DNA of 64,000 bases from Aliiglaciecola sp. CAU 1673 (GCF_029223185.1 NZ_JARHUG010000017.1:50786-114785); one strand, 5' to 3'; counted from the stretch's first letter, positions 21,030-34,330 are shown. Translations and numbers: made by a program. The notes: generated by a model not told the origin, from the letters alone.

Positions 21030-22352
21030 ATGTCCCATTTGCACCACGTAGCAGAGGAAGATGAAGCGCTCCTGTTTCAAGAGGAAGAAGAGGAGAGCGT
21101 GATATCTGTCGAAGTTCAGCCGTGGAAAATTTTAGTGGTGGATGATGATGAAGAAGTTCATGCACTGACCAAGCTGGTACTTCGGGATCTGGTTTTTCAA
21201 TCGAGGCCCATGCAGTTGTTTTTTGCCAGCAGTGCCGCGGAAGCGAAGCAAGTGCTTGCTGGTCAATCAGACATCTCTTTGTTGTTGCTGGATGTAGTCA
21301 TGGAGTCGGAAGATGCGGGGTTACAACTAGTACACCATGTCCGCAGGGAATTGGGTAATCAGGCGGTGAGAATCATTTTGCGCACCGGCCAACCTGGACA
21401 GGCTCCAGAACAAAAAGTGGTAATGGAATTCGATATCAATGATTACAAAGAGAAGACGGAGTTAACCTCGCAGAAATTGGTAACGGCGGTAATCTCATCG
21501 TTGCGCAGTTATGGCTATATTCAGCAAGTGGTCGCACTTAACCGCGAGCTGGAAGAACGGGTGAAAGCCAGAACCCAGGCCTTGGAGCTGGCCAACAGCA
21601 AATTGCACAATACGCTTAAAGCGCTGCAAGAAGGCGAAGAAGCCGGCAAGCGTATCCAATTCAAGTTGCTGCCGCCTAACCCGCAGGAATTTGACGGCAT
21701 TCGTTTGCAGCATTTGCTGCTGCCTTCGGAGTACATGAGTGGAGATTTTGCAGACTATATAGCTTTGGATAAACGCTACCTGATGTTTTATATGGCAGAT
21801 GTCTCAGGACATGGGGTGTCGTCGGCTTTCGTTACTGTCTACTTAAAGCGTTTTATCAACACACTGGTCAGTCAGTATGGGATGGGCGAGGTAGATATCC
21901 TCGACCCTGCCTATGTGCTCAGGCAATTGAATAGTGCCTTAATGGAAGATGATCTCGGCAAACATATTGCCATTTTCCTCGGCGTATTTGACCGCCAGAA
22001 ATGGCAGCTGAAATATTGTAACGGCGGTATTTTTCCCTGGCCCCTTTTGATCAGTGAAGGCGAATCACAGTTTCTGGAAATGAAAGGTACGCCCACCGGT
22101 TTATTTGATTTTGCTGAGTATGAGAGTGCCTTACTGAATTTGCCGACAGATTTCCAATTGATTCTGTTTTCTGATGGGGTAATGGAAGTTATGCAAGAAG
22201 ACAGTTTGGATAACAAACTAAAGGTTTTGAAACAGACCGTATTGCCTCATGTTACCGATCTGAGAGCATTAACCACAACATTGGGCAGACAGGATGAGAG
22301 GCATCTTCCTGATGATATGACTCTATTAATGATGGAAGGGCGCAAAAGATGA
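21030..22352 (+). CDS. Response regulator with PP2C (SpoIIE-type) phosphatase domain
   Basis: A protein of about 440 residues. A receiver domain (KILVVDDDEEVHALTKLVL, phospho-acceptor in LLLLDVVME) is followed by a coiled-coil linker (about 150-195: NRELEERVKARTQALELANS) and a PP2C phosphatase domain with the metal sites in SGDFADYIALDKRYLMFYMADVSGHG-type spacing and LFSDGVMEV. Such proteins dephosphorylate a STAS anti-anti-sigma factor; the next gene, overlapping by 4 bases, is exactly that. The closest known logic is Pseudomonas HsbR/HsbA and Shewanella CrsR/CrsA, but no HATPase kinase domain is present here. The start is uncertain: TTG 21015 and GTG 21024 are also in frame. Confidence 0.86.
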   Translation: MSHLHHVAEEDEALLFQEEEEESVISVEVQPWKILVVDDDEEVHALTKLVLRDLVFQSRPMQLFFASSAAEAKQVLAGQSDISLLLLDVVMESEDAGLQLVHHVRRELGNQAVRIILRTGQPGQAPEQKVVMEFDINDYKEKTELTSQKLVTAVISSLRSYGYIQQVVALNRELEERVKARTQALELANSKLHNTLKALQEGEEAGKRIQFKLLPPNPQEFDGIRLQHLLLPSEYMSGDFADYIALDKRYLMFYMADVSGHGVSSAFVTVYLKRFINTLVSQYGMGEVDILDPAYVLRQLNSALMEDDLGKHIAIFLGVFDRQKWQLKYCNGGIFPWPLLISEGESQFLEMKGTPTGLFDFAEYESALLNLPTDFQLILFSDGVMEVMQEDSLDNKLKVLKQTVLPHVTDLRALTTTLGRQDERHLPDDMTLLMMEGRKR

Positions 22353-22858
22353 CAGAGGACCAGGTGCTCTTCGCCAAGCATGGCCAGTTATGTGTTTTTA
22401 AGTTTACTGGTAATGTCCGTCATACCCAAAGTGCGGGTCTTGATCACTTCGTGCATGAGCTGTTTTCACAACAAAGTGGCTGTGACGAAGTGTTGGTGGA
22501 TCTCCGTGAATGTCACTACCTTGATAGTACCAGCCTGGGCTTGTTGGCGTTGATCGCTCGCTTGTACATCAAACTCCACCAACGCCATCCCAGTCTGTTA
22601 GTCACTGAAAAAGATATGCAGGCACTGCTTTGCAGTATGTGTTTGGACAAAGTTTTCACTCTGGTTAATCAGCCTACATCGGCCAGGGAATTGGCATTTG
22701 CTGAGATGCCTGCAGCAAATCAAAGTGAGATTGAGCACGTTAAAACCATCCTTAAGGCCCATGAGGAATTGCTCACTCTGGATGAAGGTAATCGTCAGAC
22801 TTTTCAGCCAGTGGTTGACTTAATGAAACAGGAACTGGCTGAAAAAGACGGACAATAA
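22349..22858 (+). CDS. STAS domain anti-anti-sigma factor with C-terminal extension
   Basis: A 169-residue protein. Residues 1 to about 105 are a STAS domain with the phosphorylation motif HYLDSTSLGLLA; Ser60, right after Asp59, aligns with the regulatory serine of SpoIIAA-type antagonists. The last 60 residues form a helical extension (EIEHVKTILKAHEELLTLDE, then FQPVVDLMKQELAEKD). Its ATG lies inside the phosphatase stop (ATGA), so the two are translated together. In partner switching the unphosphorylated form sequesters an anti-sigma factor or another output protein; the partner and kinase are not in this window. Confidence 0.85.
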   Translation: MTEDQVLFAKHGQLCVFKFTGNVRHTQSAGLDHFVHELFSQQSGCDEVLVDLRECHYLDSTSLGLLALIARLYIKLHQRHPSLLVTEKDMQALLCSMCLDKVFTLVNQPTSARELAFAEMPAANQSEIEHVKTILKAHEELLTLDEGNRQTFQPVVDLMKQELAEKDGQ

Positions 22859-22862
22859 ATCC

Positions 22863-24236
22863 CTATTTACCGATACAGAATGAGGTAAATATCCGTCCTA
22901 ACAGATCATCAGAGTTGAACTCGCCGGTGATTTCACCTAAGTGCTGATGGGCCAGTCGCAACTCTTCTGCCAGTAGTTCACCGGCCAGATTGTCCTGCAA
23001 CTGCCTGTTGCCTATGTCCAGGTGCTCAGCTGCCTTATCAATCGCATCCAAGTGCCGCCTTCTCGCCAGAAACTGACCCTCGGTACCGGCTTCAAAGCCC
23101 ATGCAATCTTTCAGGTGCTGGGCCAGAATCTCAATGCCCTGGTTTTGTTGGGCACTGAGTTGGATGACCGGGTAATGGGCAAATTGATGTATACCGATAG
23201 CTTCACCGCTTAAATCGGCTTTATTGCGTACCAGGGTAACTCCCATCCCCGGTGGCAGTTTGTCGATAAAGTCCGGCCAGATTTGATGGGGGTCTTCGGC
23301 GCTGGTTTGGGTACTATCCACCACTAACAATACGCGATCGGCCTGGTTTATCTCTTGCCAAGCCCTTTCGATACCAATTTGCTCGACTTTATCTGTGCTG
23401 TCACGCAACCCGGCGGTATCGATAATATGCAACGGCATGCCATCGATATGGATCTGTTCCCGCAATACATCCCTGGTGGTACCTTCTATTTCTGTGACAA
23501 TAGCCGCTTCGCGACCAGCCAGTGCATTCAATAAGCTGGATTTGCCGGCATTAGGCCGACCGGCAATCACTACTCGCATGCCCTCGCGCAGAATGCTGCC
23601 CTGACGGGCCTGATCGCGAACGCTCTCCAATTGCTGAATGATGTTATGCAAGTCGGCCTGGACTTTGCCGTCACTGAGAAAATCAATTTCCTCATCGGGA
23701 AAGTCGATGGCGGCTTCTACATATATACGAAGATGGATTATTTGTTCTGACAGGTGCTGAATATGCCGGGAAAACTCGCCTTGTAAGGAACGCAGCGCAG
23801 AACGTGCAGCTTGTTGCGAACTGGCATCGATAAGGTCAGCGATGGCCTCAGCTTGAGCCAGGTCCAGCTTATCATTTAAAAATGCCCGTTCACTAAATTC
23901 TCCGGGACGTGCCATTCGAATGCCAGGTATTTGCAGGATCACCTGAATCAGCATATCCATCACTACCTGACCACCATGGCCTTGCAACTCCAGCACATCT
24001 TCGCCAGTGAAGGAATGGGGGCCCTGGAAATACAGGGCAATACCCTGGTCAATCATCTGCCCATGCTGGTCTGAAAAAGGCAGATATTCTGCACGCCTTA
24101 CCTCGGGCACTCTGCCCAGAATCAATCGGGCTACCTCAGACGTCTGCTTTCCAGAAACTCTCAATATGCCGACGCCGCCACGCCCAGGGGCTGTAGCCTG
24201 GGCGACGATAGTTTGCTGTTGTTGCATGTCTGGCAT
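22863..24236 (-). CDS. mnmE: tRNA modification GTPase MnmE
   Basis: A 457-residue GTPase (TrmE) that makes cmnm5U34 in tRNA with MnmG. The N-terminal formyl-THF-binding domain ([21 protein letters not shown]), the G domain with [14 protein letters not shown] and [10 protein letters not shown], and the conserved C-terminal CIGK, where the cysteine is needed for activity, are all present. Its start codon overlaps the yajQ stop (TAATG, 24234-24238), which couples the two genes. In many gammaproteobacteria mnmE directly follows yidC instead. Confidence 0.97.
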   Translation of the reverse strand: MPDMQQQQTIVAQATAPGRGGVGILRVSGKQTSEVARLILGRVPEVRRAEYLPFSDQHGQMIDQGIALYFQGPHSFTGEDVLELQGHGGQVVMDMLIQVILQIPGIRMARPGEFSERAFLNDKLDLAQAEAIADLIDASSQQAARSALRSLQGEFSRHIQHLSEQIIHLRIYVEAAIDFPDEEIDFLSDGKVQADLHNIIQQLESVRDQARQGSILREGMRVVIAGRPNAGKSSLLNALAGREAAIVTEIEGTTRDVLREQIHIDGMPLHIIDTAGLRDSTDKVEQIGIERAWQEINQADRVLLVVDSTQTSAEDPHQIWPDFIDKLPPGMGVTLVRNKADLSGEAIGIHQFAHYPVIQLSAQQNQGIEILAQHLKDCMGFEAGTEGQFLARRRHLDAIDKAAEHLDIGNRQLQDNLAGELLAEELRLAHQHLGEITGEFNSDDLLGRIFTSFCIGK

Positions 24237-24718
24237 TAGTCGCGGAAGTTGGTGAACTGGAAAGGTTGTCCCAACTCGGAACTTTTGATCAGGGCGATAG
24301 CTTCTTGCAGATCATCGCGCTTTTTGCCGTTGACGCGAACCTGTTCGCCTTGGATCGAGGCTTGTACCTTCATCTTGCTGTCTTTTAACAACTTAACGAT
24401 TTTTTTGCCCATATCCTGCTCAATACCCTGGCGAAACTTGATCTGTTGCTTCACCGTTTTGCCAATATGATCGACTTTTTGTTCTTCCAGAGATTCGGCA
24501 TTGACGCCACGTTTAGCACATTTGTCGCGCAGTATGCTGAGCATTTGCTGCAGACGAAACTCACCATCGGCGCTCATGGTCACTTGGTTCTCTTTGAGTT
24601 CAAAACCGGCTTCGACGTTACGAAAATCAAAACGTGTGCTGAGTTCGCGATTGGCGTTATCCACGGCGTTGCGGACTTCAACCAGATCTATTTCTGAAAC
24701 GATGTCGAATGATGGCAT
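24236..24718 (-). CDS. YajQ family nucleotide-binding protein
   Basis: A 160-residue protein of the YajQ/UPF0234 family: the start [20 protein letters not shown], then [20 protein letters not shown], and the end [28 protein letters not shown] are diagnostic. It has two ferredoxin-like alpha/beta domains. Some family members bind cyclic di-GMP and act as regulators (known in Xanthomonas); others bind tRNA or other nucleotides. Here it is placed between yidC and mnmE and overlaps mnmE by one base. A terminator separates it from yidC, so it should have its own promoter. Confidence 0.92.
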   Translation of the reverse strand: MPSFDIVSEIDLVEVRNAVDNANRELSTRFDFRNVEAGFELKENQVTMSADGEFRLQQMLSILRDKCAKRGVNAESLEEQKVDHIGKTVKQQIKFRQGIEQDMGKKIVKLLKDSKMKVQASIQGEQVRVNGKKRDDLQEAIALIKSSELGQPFQFTNFRD

Positions 24719-24761
24719 GGTACTCTCCGTTTTTTATTGGCTGATTTTAACCCATTGATAT

Positions 24762-24786
24762 AAAAAAGCCCGCGGTGGCGGGCTTT
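24762..24786 (-). terminator. Rho-independent terminator after yidC
   Basis: On the minus strand the stem AAAGCCCGCCACCGCGGGCTTT is followed by a T-run (A6 on the plus strand, 24762-24767). It starts 10 bases after the yidC stop codon and ends the rpmH-rnpA-yidD-yidC transcript before yajQ. Confidence 0.85.
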
Positions 24787-24795
24787 GATTAGTTG

Positions 24796-26433
24796 CTACT
24801 TGGTTTTAATGCCGCGCTTTTCCATGGAACTGTAGATTAACTTGGCCTGGACCAACGTAATCACGTTACTGATTAGCCAGTACAATACCAGACCGGCAGG
24901 GAACCATAAGAAGAAGATACTCATCATTACCGGCATCCACTGCATAATCTTTTGTTGCATAGGATCCTGAATGGTCATGGGTTGCAATTTTTGCAGCAGA
25001 TACATGCTGGCACCGGTCAGCACAGGCAGAACAAAGTAGGGATCTTTGACGGACAAGTCAGTGATCCAAAGATAAAATTCCGCATGGCGCAGTTCCACAC
25101 TTTCCAATAGCACCCAGTAAAGCGCAAGGAAGATTGGCATCTGCAACAACAGCGGCAGGCAACCGCCCATGGGATTGACCTTTTCCTTACGGTACAACTC
25201 CATCATGGCTTGCGACATTTTCTGACGGTCTTCACCATAGCGCTCTTTTAAAGCCGCCATTTTAGGTTGCAGGGCCCTCAGTTTGGCCATGGATTCATAC
25301 TGGGCTTTGGTCAGCCAATACATGGCACCTTTAACGATGATGGTAATAAAGACGATAGCCAGACCCCAGTTACCCACTAAACCGTGGATAAACTGCAGCA
25401 ATGAAAACAGAGGCTGAGAAATCCACCACAGCACACCGTAGTCAACCGTCAGGTCTAACCCATTAGCAATTTGTGCCAGTGTGTCTTGGTCCTTCGGACC
25501 AACATACAGCACACTGGAGACTTCTTTTTCTTCACCGGCGGCCACGTCAAATGGCGTACCCAAGTAACCGATAGCGGCGTACTGCCCGCCAAGAATACGG
25601 CTATACAAGGTATTGCTCTGATCCTGAGAAGGCACCCAAGCCGATACAAAATAATGCTGTAACATGCCGACCCAGCCACCCAAGGTCACTTCCTTGAGGT
25701 TCTCATCCTGCATATCATCAAAACTAAGTTTGTTATATCTGTCTTCTTGGGTGGAGTAGGCACCGCCCCGATAAGTGGGCATGAACATGCTACCTTCAGC
25801 CCCGACCAATGTTTGTTTTAGTTGGCCGTATTGCTGGAATTGCTGCGTTTGCTCACTCAGGTTTTCAATCTTATAAGCCACATCAATGTGATGTTCACCT
25901 TTGTGGAAAGTGAAGATTTTAGTAATTTTTTGACCTTCAGTTTCATATGTCAGAGGAACACTCAAGGTATCGGATGTCATTTCATAGGTTGACTGCTCAA
26001 CCCGATATTGGGGCCTACCATTAGAAATAGCGTCTGGTCCGTTACGCCCAATCAGACCGCTCTGGGCGATATACAGGCTGGCCGGCTCACTGTTAAACAT
26101 CACAAAACTGTCTTGAGACCCCTGGGTAACGGGAAAGTCTACCAGTTTGGTTTCAATAATGTCTCCACCTTGTGTATTGATGGTGACATCGAGGCTGTCA
26201 GTGGTGATCCTGACAAGTTGAGAGCCCTTGGCGATGTCTGGTACATCATTAGACTGCTGGGAAGAGACCGGCACATCCGAGTGCACAGAGGCTGGAGTGT
26301 CAGTTTCCTGTTCAACAGTAGTTGCAGGCGTTTGATTGATCGGCTGTGGGCCGTAATCCATCTGCCATTGCTGCCAAAGGAGAAAGCTGACCAAGGCCAG
26401 GCCAATCAGGAGAAAGCTGCGTTGGGATTCCAT
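24796..26433 (-). CDS. yidC: Membrane protein insertase YidC
   Basis: A 545-residue inner-membrane insertase (Oxa1 family). It has an N-terminal signal-anchor (SFLLIGLALVSFLLWQQWQ), a large periplasmic beta-sandwich domain (about 55-340), and the five-helix core including LVGNWGLAIVFITIIVKGAMYW, the charged cytoplasmic hairpin (LQPKMAALKERYGEDRQKMSQ) and MGGCLPLLLQMPIFLALYWVL. It inserts proteins such as subunits a and c of ATP synthase. The gene is 6 bases after yidD. Confidence 0.97.
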   Translation of the reverse strand: MESQRSFLLIGLALVSFLLWQQWQMDYGPQPINQTPATTVEQETDTPASVHSDVPVSSQQSNDVPDIAKGSQLVRITTDSLDVTINTQGGDIIETKLVDFPVTQGSQDSFVMFNSEPASLYIAQSGLIGRNGPDAISNGRPQYRVEQSTYEMTSDTLSVPLTYETEGQKITKIFTFHKGEHHIDVAYKIENLSEQTQQFQQYGQLKQTLVGAEGSMFMPTYRGGAYSTQEDRYNKLSFDDMQDENLKEVTLGGWVGMLQHYFVSAWVPSQDQSNTLYSRILGGQYAAIGYLGTPFDVAAGEEKEVSSVLYVGPKDQDTLAQIANGLDLTVDYGVLWWISQPLFSLLQFIHGLVGNWGLAIVFITIIVKGAMYWLTKAQYESMAKLRALQPKMAALKERYGEDRQKMSQAMMELYRKEKVNPMGGCLPLLLQMPIFLALYWVLLESVELRHAEFYLWITDLSVKDPYFVLPVLTGASMYLLQKLQPMTIQDPMQQKIMQWMPVMMSIFFLWFPAGLVLYWLISNVITLVQAKLIYSSMEKRGIKTK

Positions 26434-26439
26434 AGGTGG

Positions 26440-26691
26440 CTACTTCTTTTTATGTTTTGGTGGTGGAACAGGATCGTGACCACCTTCGTGTAAAGGGTGG
26501 CATTTTAATATGCGTTTGGCGCTTAACCAACACCCAATAAAAAAACCATGTTGTGCAATGGCCTCTACGGCATATTGTGAACAACTAGGGTCGAACCTGC
26601 ATCTTGGACCGAGCAGGGGAGATATCCAGCGCTGATACTGCTGAATCAGCCAGATACCGGCTGTTTGCAACGCTGAATGATTTTTTTCCAT
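26440..26691 (-). CDS. yidD: Membrane protein insertion efficiency factor YidD
   Basis: An 83-residue protein with the family pattern [52 protein letters not shown] and HEGGHDPVP. It is an amphipathic inner-membrane-associated protein that helps YidC-dependent insertion. Its first 46 bases overlap the end of rnpA, the usual arrangement. Confidence 0.95.
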   Translation of the reverse strand: MEKNHSALQTAGIWLIQQYQRWISPLLGPRCRFDPSCSQYAVEAIAQHGFFIGCWLSAKRILKCHPLHEGGHDPVPPPKHKKK

Positions 26692-27014
26692 AACTTCTCA
26701 AGCAGACTCAATAGCTCTGCATTTGTTATTTGATCTAGACCACTTTTACCGACAACGACGATATCGACGGACGGCAGTAGGTGTTGTTTTAGTCGAAAGC
26801 TTTCGCGGACAATGCGTTTAACCCGATTGCGTTCATGGGCTCGCTTTAAACGTTTTTTAGAGAGAGTAATACCCAACCGAGGATGATTTAACTGGTTGGC
26901 TTTAGCAAGGATAGTAAGCTGAGGAGAAACTGCTGGAATGGCTTGTTGAAATACATTCTCGAAATGGGCGGGAGTAAGTAACCTTAACTCCCGTGAAAAA
27001 TGATTTTCACCCAC
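26646..27014 (-). CDS. rnpA: Ribonuclease P protein component
   Basis: A 122-residue basic protein that, with the M1 RNA, trims 5' leaders from tRNA precursors. The RNR signature is present as [19 protein letters not shown]. The start appears to be GTG at 27014, 13 bases after the rpmH stop codon. The 3' end overlaps yidD by 46 bases. Confidence 0.95.
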   Translation of the reverse strand: MGENHFSRELRLLTPAHFENVFQQAIPAVSPQLTILAKANQLNHPRLGITLSKKRLKRAHERNRVKRIVRESFRLKQHLLPSVDIVVVGKSGLDQITNAELLSLLEKLWKKIIQRCKQPVSG

Positions 27015-27027
27015 TTCGATAAATGCA

Positions 27028-27165
<138 letters not shown>

Positions 27166-27230
27166 CTAGTCCGCCGCAAATCAGTAGTGTTTCTAACATT
27201 TCCAGCAAGGGTGCCGGAAAAGGACGCTGA

Positions 27231-27259
27231 ATTCTAGAGATCCCGTCAGTCATTGTCAA
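27231..27259 (-). promoter_or_regulatory. rpmH operon promoter (sigma-70)
   Basis: On the minus strand a consensus -35 TTGACA (27254-27259) and a -10 TAGAAT (27231-27236) are separated by 17 bases. The likely start point, near 27225, gives a leader of about 60 bases before the rpmH ATG at 27162. Confidence 0.75.
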
Positions 27260-27338
27260 TGCTCTACCAGCATAGAATGGTTTATTTTTACAGCGCTTCT
27301 TTCTTCCATATGTTGATAAGGATGGCCTTTTTAATTCT

Positions 27339-27541
27339 TTATCCACATAAAAACCGGTTTTGCGTAAAACATGGCACAAAAATTTCTATCCAAATAGCGT
27401 TAAACACAGAGAGTAAAATAATTATCAAGCGCCAATAATTAATAAAAAGCTAATAAAAACAAATGTGTATGTGTTTTTGGAGAGGGGAGCATAAAACGCG
27501 CAAAGATCAATATTGATGTTGTGGATAAATGTCGGCATTAT
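27339..27541. promoter_or_regulatory. dnaA upstream region with two consensus DnaA boxes and a candidate promoter
   Basis: TTATCCACA is at 27339-27347 (plus strand) and its reverse complement at 27520-27528. A candidate dnaA promoter has -35 TTGATG (27513-27518) and -10 CATTAT (27536-27541), 17 bases apart; the second DnaA box lies between them. This would let DnaA repress its own gene, as known in E. coli. The promoter hexamers are imperfect, the boxes are exact. The rest of the 27163-27685 gap is AT-rich with no gene seen. Confidence 0.6.
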
Positions 27542-27685
27542 GTCGGTCCGAAAAGGCGGTGCTGATGATAGTCGTTCTATCTTGGAACCGTCACCATTTC
27601 CAATATTTGTCTTTTTGGGGCGCATTTTCATTTGGGTTTCGCACTTAAAACCCACTCTTTAGCGCCTTGCAGGAGTGTTAAGTTC

Positions 27686-29074
27686 ATGTCTTTATGGGAC
27701 GAATGCCTGAAAAGGCTTCAACAGGAGTTGCCTACACAGCAGTTCAGTATGTGGATAAGGCCATTGCAAGCCCATGAAGAGGAGACGTCCTTAACCCTGT
27801 ATGCACCCAATCGTTTCGTGTTGGATTGGGTCAGGGACAAGTATATTGGTCGGATTACTCAACTTTTTTCAGAAATCTGTACCCCTGATAAAGCGCCGAG
27901 CCTGCGTTTTGATGTGGGTGTTGCTGCTAATCAGAAAAGCTTCAGCCCGAGTGTTGCCGTACAGCAGCAGGCCGTGCCGACGGTAAATGGAAACGCCGTC
28001 ACAGCCCCAGTGGTTCAAGCGCGGCCTTCAACGCCAGTCGTTAATGTTGAACACAAAAGCAATATTAACCTGACCTACACTTTTGAAAATTTCGTTGAAG
28101 GTAAATCAAACCAACTGGCCCGTGCGGCTGCTACACAAGTAGCTGACAATCCTGGTGGTGCTTATAACCCGTTATTTATTTATGGTGGTACGGGCCTGGG
28201 TAAAACTCACTTGCTGCACGCCGTTGGCAACGGTCTGATGGCACGCAATCCCAGTGCAAAAGTGGTTTATATGCATTCCGAACGCTTTGTACAGGACATG
28301 GTTAAAGCCCTTCAGAACAATGCCATAGAAGAGTTTAAGCGTTACTACCGCTCTGTTGACGCGCTACTGATAGATGATATTCAATTCTTCGCCAAAAAAG
28401 ACCGCTCACAGGAAGAGTTTTTTCATACCTTTAACGCTCTGTTGGAAGGCAATCAGCAAATCATTCTGACCTCAGATCGTTACCCTAAGGAGATCGACGG
28501 GGTTGAGGACAGACTGAAGTCCCGTTTTGGTTGGGGACTAACCATTGCCATCGAACCCCCAGAACTGGAAACACGGGTAGCCATTTTGATGCGTAAGGCG
28601 GTGGAGAACCGAATTCACCTGCCAGATGAAGTCGCCTTTTTTATTGCCAAGCGTTTACGTTCAAATGTTCGTGAACTGGAAGGTGCATTAAACCGGGTAA
28701 TTGCGAATGCCAATTTCACTGGGCGTCCTATTACCATTGATTTCGTCCGAGAGGCTCTAAGAGATTTGTTAGCCTTGCAGGAAAAACTCGTTACTATAGA
28801 TAACATACAGAAAACGGTTGCCGAATATTACAAGATAAAGGTGGCTGACATACTCTCAAAGCGTCGTAGTCGCAGTGTTGCCCGGCCGAGGCAGGTTGCC
28901 ATGGCGTTGGCCAAGGAATTGACCAACCATAGCTTGCCTGAGATAGGGGATGCCTTTGGTGGACGCGATCATACAACGGTGTTGCATGCCTGCAGAAAAG
29001 TGGCACAGTTACGTGAAGAGAGTCATGACATAAAAGAAGATTATCAGAATTTAATTCGAACCCTGTCATCATAA
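27686..29074 (+). CDS. dnaA: Chromosomal replication initiator DnaA
   Basis: A 462-residue AAA+ initiator. Domain I starts [20 protein letters not shown]; a variable linker lies at about 90-125; the AAA+ domain has Walker A GGTGLGKT (167-174), Walker [10 protein letters not shown]; domain IV has the DnaA-box recognition motif [15 protein letters not shown]. It binds the boxes in oriC and opens the duplex. The ATG at 27686 is chosen because it gives the conserved N-terminus and has AGGAG 10 bases upstream; an upstream in-frame ATG at 27632 would add 18 unrelated residues. Confidence 0.97.
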   Translation: MSLWDECLKRLQQELPTQQFSMWIRPLQAHEEETSLTLYAPNRFVLDWVRDKYIGRITQLFSEICTPDKAPSLRFDVGVAANQKSFSPSVAVQQQAVPTVNGNAVTAPVVQARPSTPVVNVEHKSNINLTYTFENFVEGKSNQLARAAATQVADNPGGAYNPLFIYGGTGLGKTHLLHAVGNGLMARNPSAKVVYMHSERFVQDMVKALQNNAIEEFKRYYRSVDALLIDDIQFFAKKDRSQEEFFHTFNALLEGNQQIILTSDRYPKEIDGVEDRLKSRFGWGLTIAIEPPELETRVAILMRKAVENRIHLPDEVAFFIAKRLRSNVRELEGALNRVIANANFTGRPITIDFVREALRDLLALQEKLVTIDNIQKTVAEYYKIKVADILSKRRSRSVARPRQVAMALAKELTNHSLPEIGDAFGGRDHTTVLHACRKVAQLREESHDIKEDYQNLIRTLSS

Positions 29075-29095
29075 GTTCAGTAAAACGAGTCGCTC

Positions 29096-30199
29096 ATGAA
29101 ATTTACAATAAGTAGGGAAAACTTCTTACAGCCTCTGCAACTGGTGGCAGGTGCTGTTGAACGCCGACACACATTACCCATTCTCTCTAACGTCCTGATT
29201 AAGGTTAGTGAGGGCACACTTTGGTTGACAGGCACTGATTTAGAGGTTGAGCTGATTTCAAATGTCAGCTTGACCGGTGATTACGCTGAAGGCGAGATCA
29301 CGGTTCCTGCGAAAAAGCTCTTGGATATTTGCAAGGGCTTCAGTGACAACGGAGACATACAGTTCTCCTTGGATGGCAACAAAGCTTTGCTTAAGTCTGG
29401 TCGTGGTAAGTATTCTCTGTCTACTTTGCCTGCTTCGGACTATCCCAATTTAGAAGACTGGCAGGGCGAGGTTGAGTTTGAATTGTCTCAGTCTGATCTA
29501 AAGCGTCTGATAGACAGTACACACTTCTCCATGGCGCAGCAGGATGTTCGGTATTATCTGAACGGCATGTCGTTCGAAACCGAGAGTAACATCATTCGTA
29601 CCGTTGCTACTGACGGTCATCGCCTCGCGCTTTGTCGTTTGCCCTATGCCGCAGGCAATCTGCCAGAACGTCAGGTTATCGTACCTCGCAAAGGTGTGCT
29701 GGAAATTACCCGACTGATTGAGAACGATGAGAAGCCCATCAAGGTACAGATTGGGGCTAACCATATCCGGATTTTCTCAACAGATTTTATTTTCACCAGT
29801 AAATTGGTTGACGGCCGATTCCCGGACTACCGTCGGGTACTGCCCAAAGATGGTGACAAGTCCCTGGAGGCCAGCAAGGAAAATCTGAAGCAAGCCTTTT
29901 CAAGGGCTTCAATTCTGTCCAACGAAAAATTCCGGGGTGTCAGGCTCAACCTGGCGAGCGGTGAATTGAAAATTACCGCAAACAACCCCGAACAGGAAGA
30001 AGCGGAAGAGATTGTGGATGTGGACTATCAGGGAGATAGTCTCGAGATTGGATTTAATGTCGCCTATCTCATCGACGTATTGAATGCTGTTGGCTCAGAT
30101 AAGGTTAAGATTACTATGTCTGACTCGAACAGTAGCGCCCTGCTTGAAGACGCCACAGACGATTCCGCGCTGTACGTTATTATGCCAATGCGCCTGTAG
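29096..30199 (+). CDS. dnaN: DNA polymerase III sliding clamp (beta subunit)
   Basis: A 367-residue three-domain clamp: MKFTISRENFLQPLQLVAGA at the start, TVATDGHRLALCRL in domain 2, and the family ending ALYVIMPMRL. It encircles DNA and tethers polymerase III and partners. It follows dnaA by 21 bases and precedes recF by 26, forming the dnaA-dnaN-recF-gyrB unit. Confidence 0.98.
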   Translation: MKFTISRENFLQPLQLVAGAVERRHTLPILSNVLIKVSEGTLWLTGTDLEVELISNVSLTGDYAEGEITVPAKKLLDICKGFSDNGDIQFSLDGNKALLKSGRGKYSLSTLPASDYPNLEDWQGEVEFELSQSDLKRLIDSTHFSMAQQDVRYYLNGMSFETESNIIRTVATDGHRLALCRLPYAAGNLPERQVIVPRKGVLEITRLIENDEKPIKVQIGANHIRIFSTDFIFTSKLVDGRFPDYRRVLPKDGDKSLEASKENLKQAFSRASILSNEKFRGVRLNLASGELKITANNPEQEEAEEIVDVDYQGDSLEIGFNVAYLIDVLNAVGSDKVKITMSDSNSSALLEDATDDSALYVIMPMRL

Positions 30200-30225
30200 G
30201 AAATCTGCAGGCACTTAAAAACAAT

Positions 30226-33741
<3,516 letters not shown>

Positions 33742-33742
<1 letters not shown>

Positions 33743-33771
33743 AAAAGCCGGGGGAACCCGGCTTTTTCTTT
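33742..33771 (+). terminator. Terminator of the dnaA-dnaN-recF-gyrB unit
   Basis: AAAAGCCGGG-GGAA-CCCGGCTTTTT follows the gyrB stop codon with no gap. The flanking A- and T-runs make it potentially active for the convergent lipoprotein gene too. Confidence 0.88.
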
Positions 33772-33788
33772 TTAAAACAAATAGTTAT

Positions 33789-34226
33789 CTATTTTTCCAG
33801 GACGCTGACCCAAGGTCCGTCGGCCTTACTAAAGTCGATTGTAAATTGATAAACGCCGGTACGTTTGGGCGTAAATTTAAAATTGTTATTGGCCGTGTCA
33901 CAGTCAGCCTGTACGGCAATGCCAAGTTTTATCTTCTCGTCCTGCTTATTGGCATAACCGCAATTCGAACCTTTTGACCAAGCTTTATCAGCAAACCTGA
34001 AATCATAAGGCTGCCCATCGGCAATTAACTCTGCTTCTGTTTGGTAGACTCCAGCTTTATTAGGTTGCATGAGAAAACGCTCATCTGCTTCCCACCAGGT
34101 GAACACACCTCTGAGATACAAGGCTTCAATTTGTTTTTTGGCCGGTGCGCCAGGCCCGGTAGCACAGGAGGAAAGCAAGCCTGCCATTACTACAGGCAAC
34201 AAAACAGAACGAAAAACTGGCTTCAT
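33789..34226 (-). CDS. Putative lipoprotein with a carbohydrate-binding-like beta domain
   Basis: A 145-residue protein from the ATG at 34226. It has a lipoprotein signal (MKPVFRSVLLPVVMAGLLSSC, lipobox LSSC). The mature part has the pattern LYLRGVFTWWEADERFLM, YDFRFADKAWSKGSNCGYAN and GVYQFTIDFSKADGPWVSV, which resembles the early-set beta-sandwich next to glycan-active domains of amylases and pullulanases. This is a fold-level resemblance only. Two cysteines (SNCGY, ADCDT) could form a disulfide. An in-frame upstream ATG at 34301 would add 25 residues before the signal and is unlikely. Confidence 0.65.
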   Translation of the reverse strand: MKPVFRSVLLPVVMAGLLSSCATGPGAPAKKQIEALYLRGVFTWWEADERFLMQPNKAGVYQTEAELIADGQPYDFRFADKAWSKGSNCGYANKQDEKIKLGIAVQADCDTANNNFKFTPKRTGVYQFTIDFSKADGPWVSVLEK

Positions 34227-34286
34227 AAAAAGTACCCTGTGATATGTGCAATGCTTCTTTATAACAGATAAAAGAAAATCAGGAAT

Positions 34287-34312
34287 AAAAAAGCCACCCA
34301 TAGGTGGCTTTG
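34287..34312 (-). terminator. Terminator of glyQS
   Basis: On the minus strand AAAGCCACC-TAT-GGGTGGCTTTTTT follows the glyS stop codon (34331) by about 18 bases, with the T-run on that strand. Confidence 0.8.
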
Positions 34313-34330
34313 TGACCGTTATAGGTTCTG

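Noticed and set aside
27425..27655. Minus-strand frame of 76 codons upstream of dnaA
   Set aside because: It covers the dnaA promoter and DnaA box region and has no family resemblance or ribosome-binding site.
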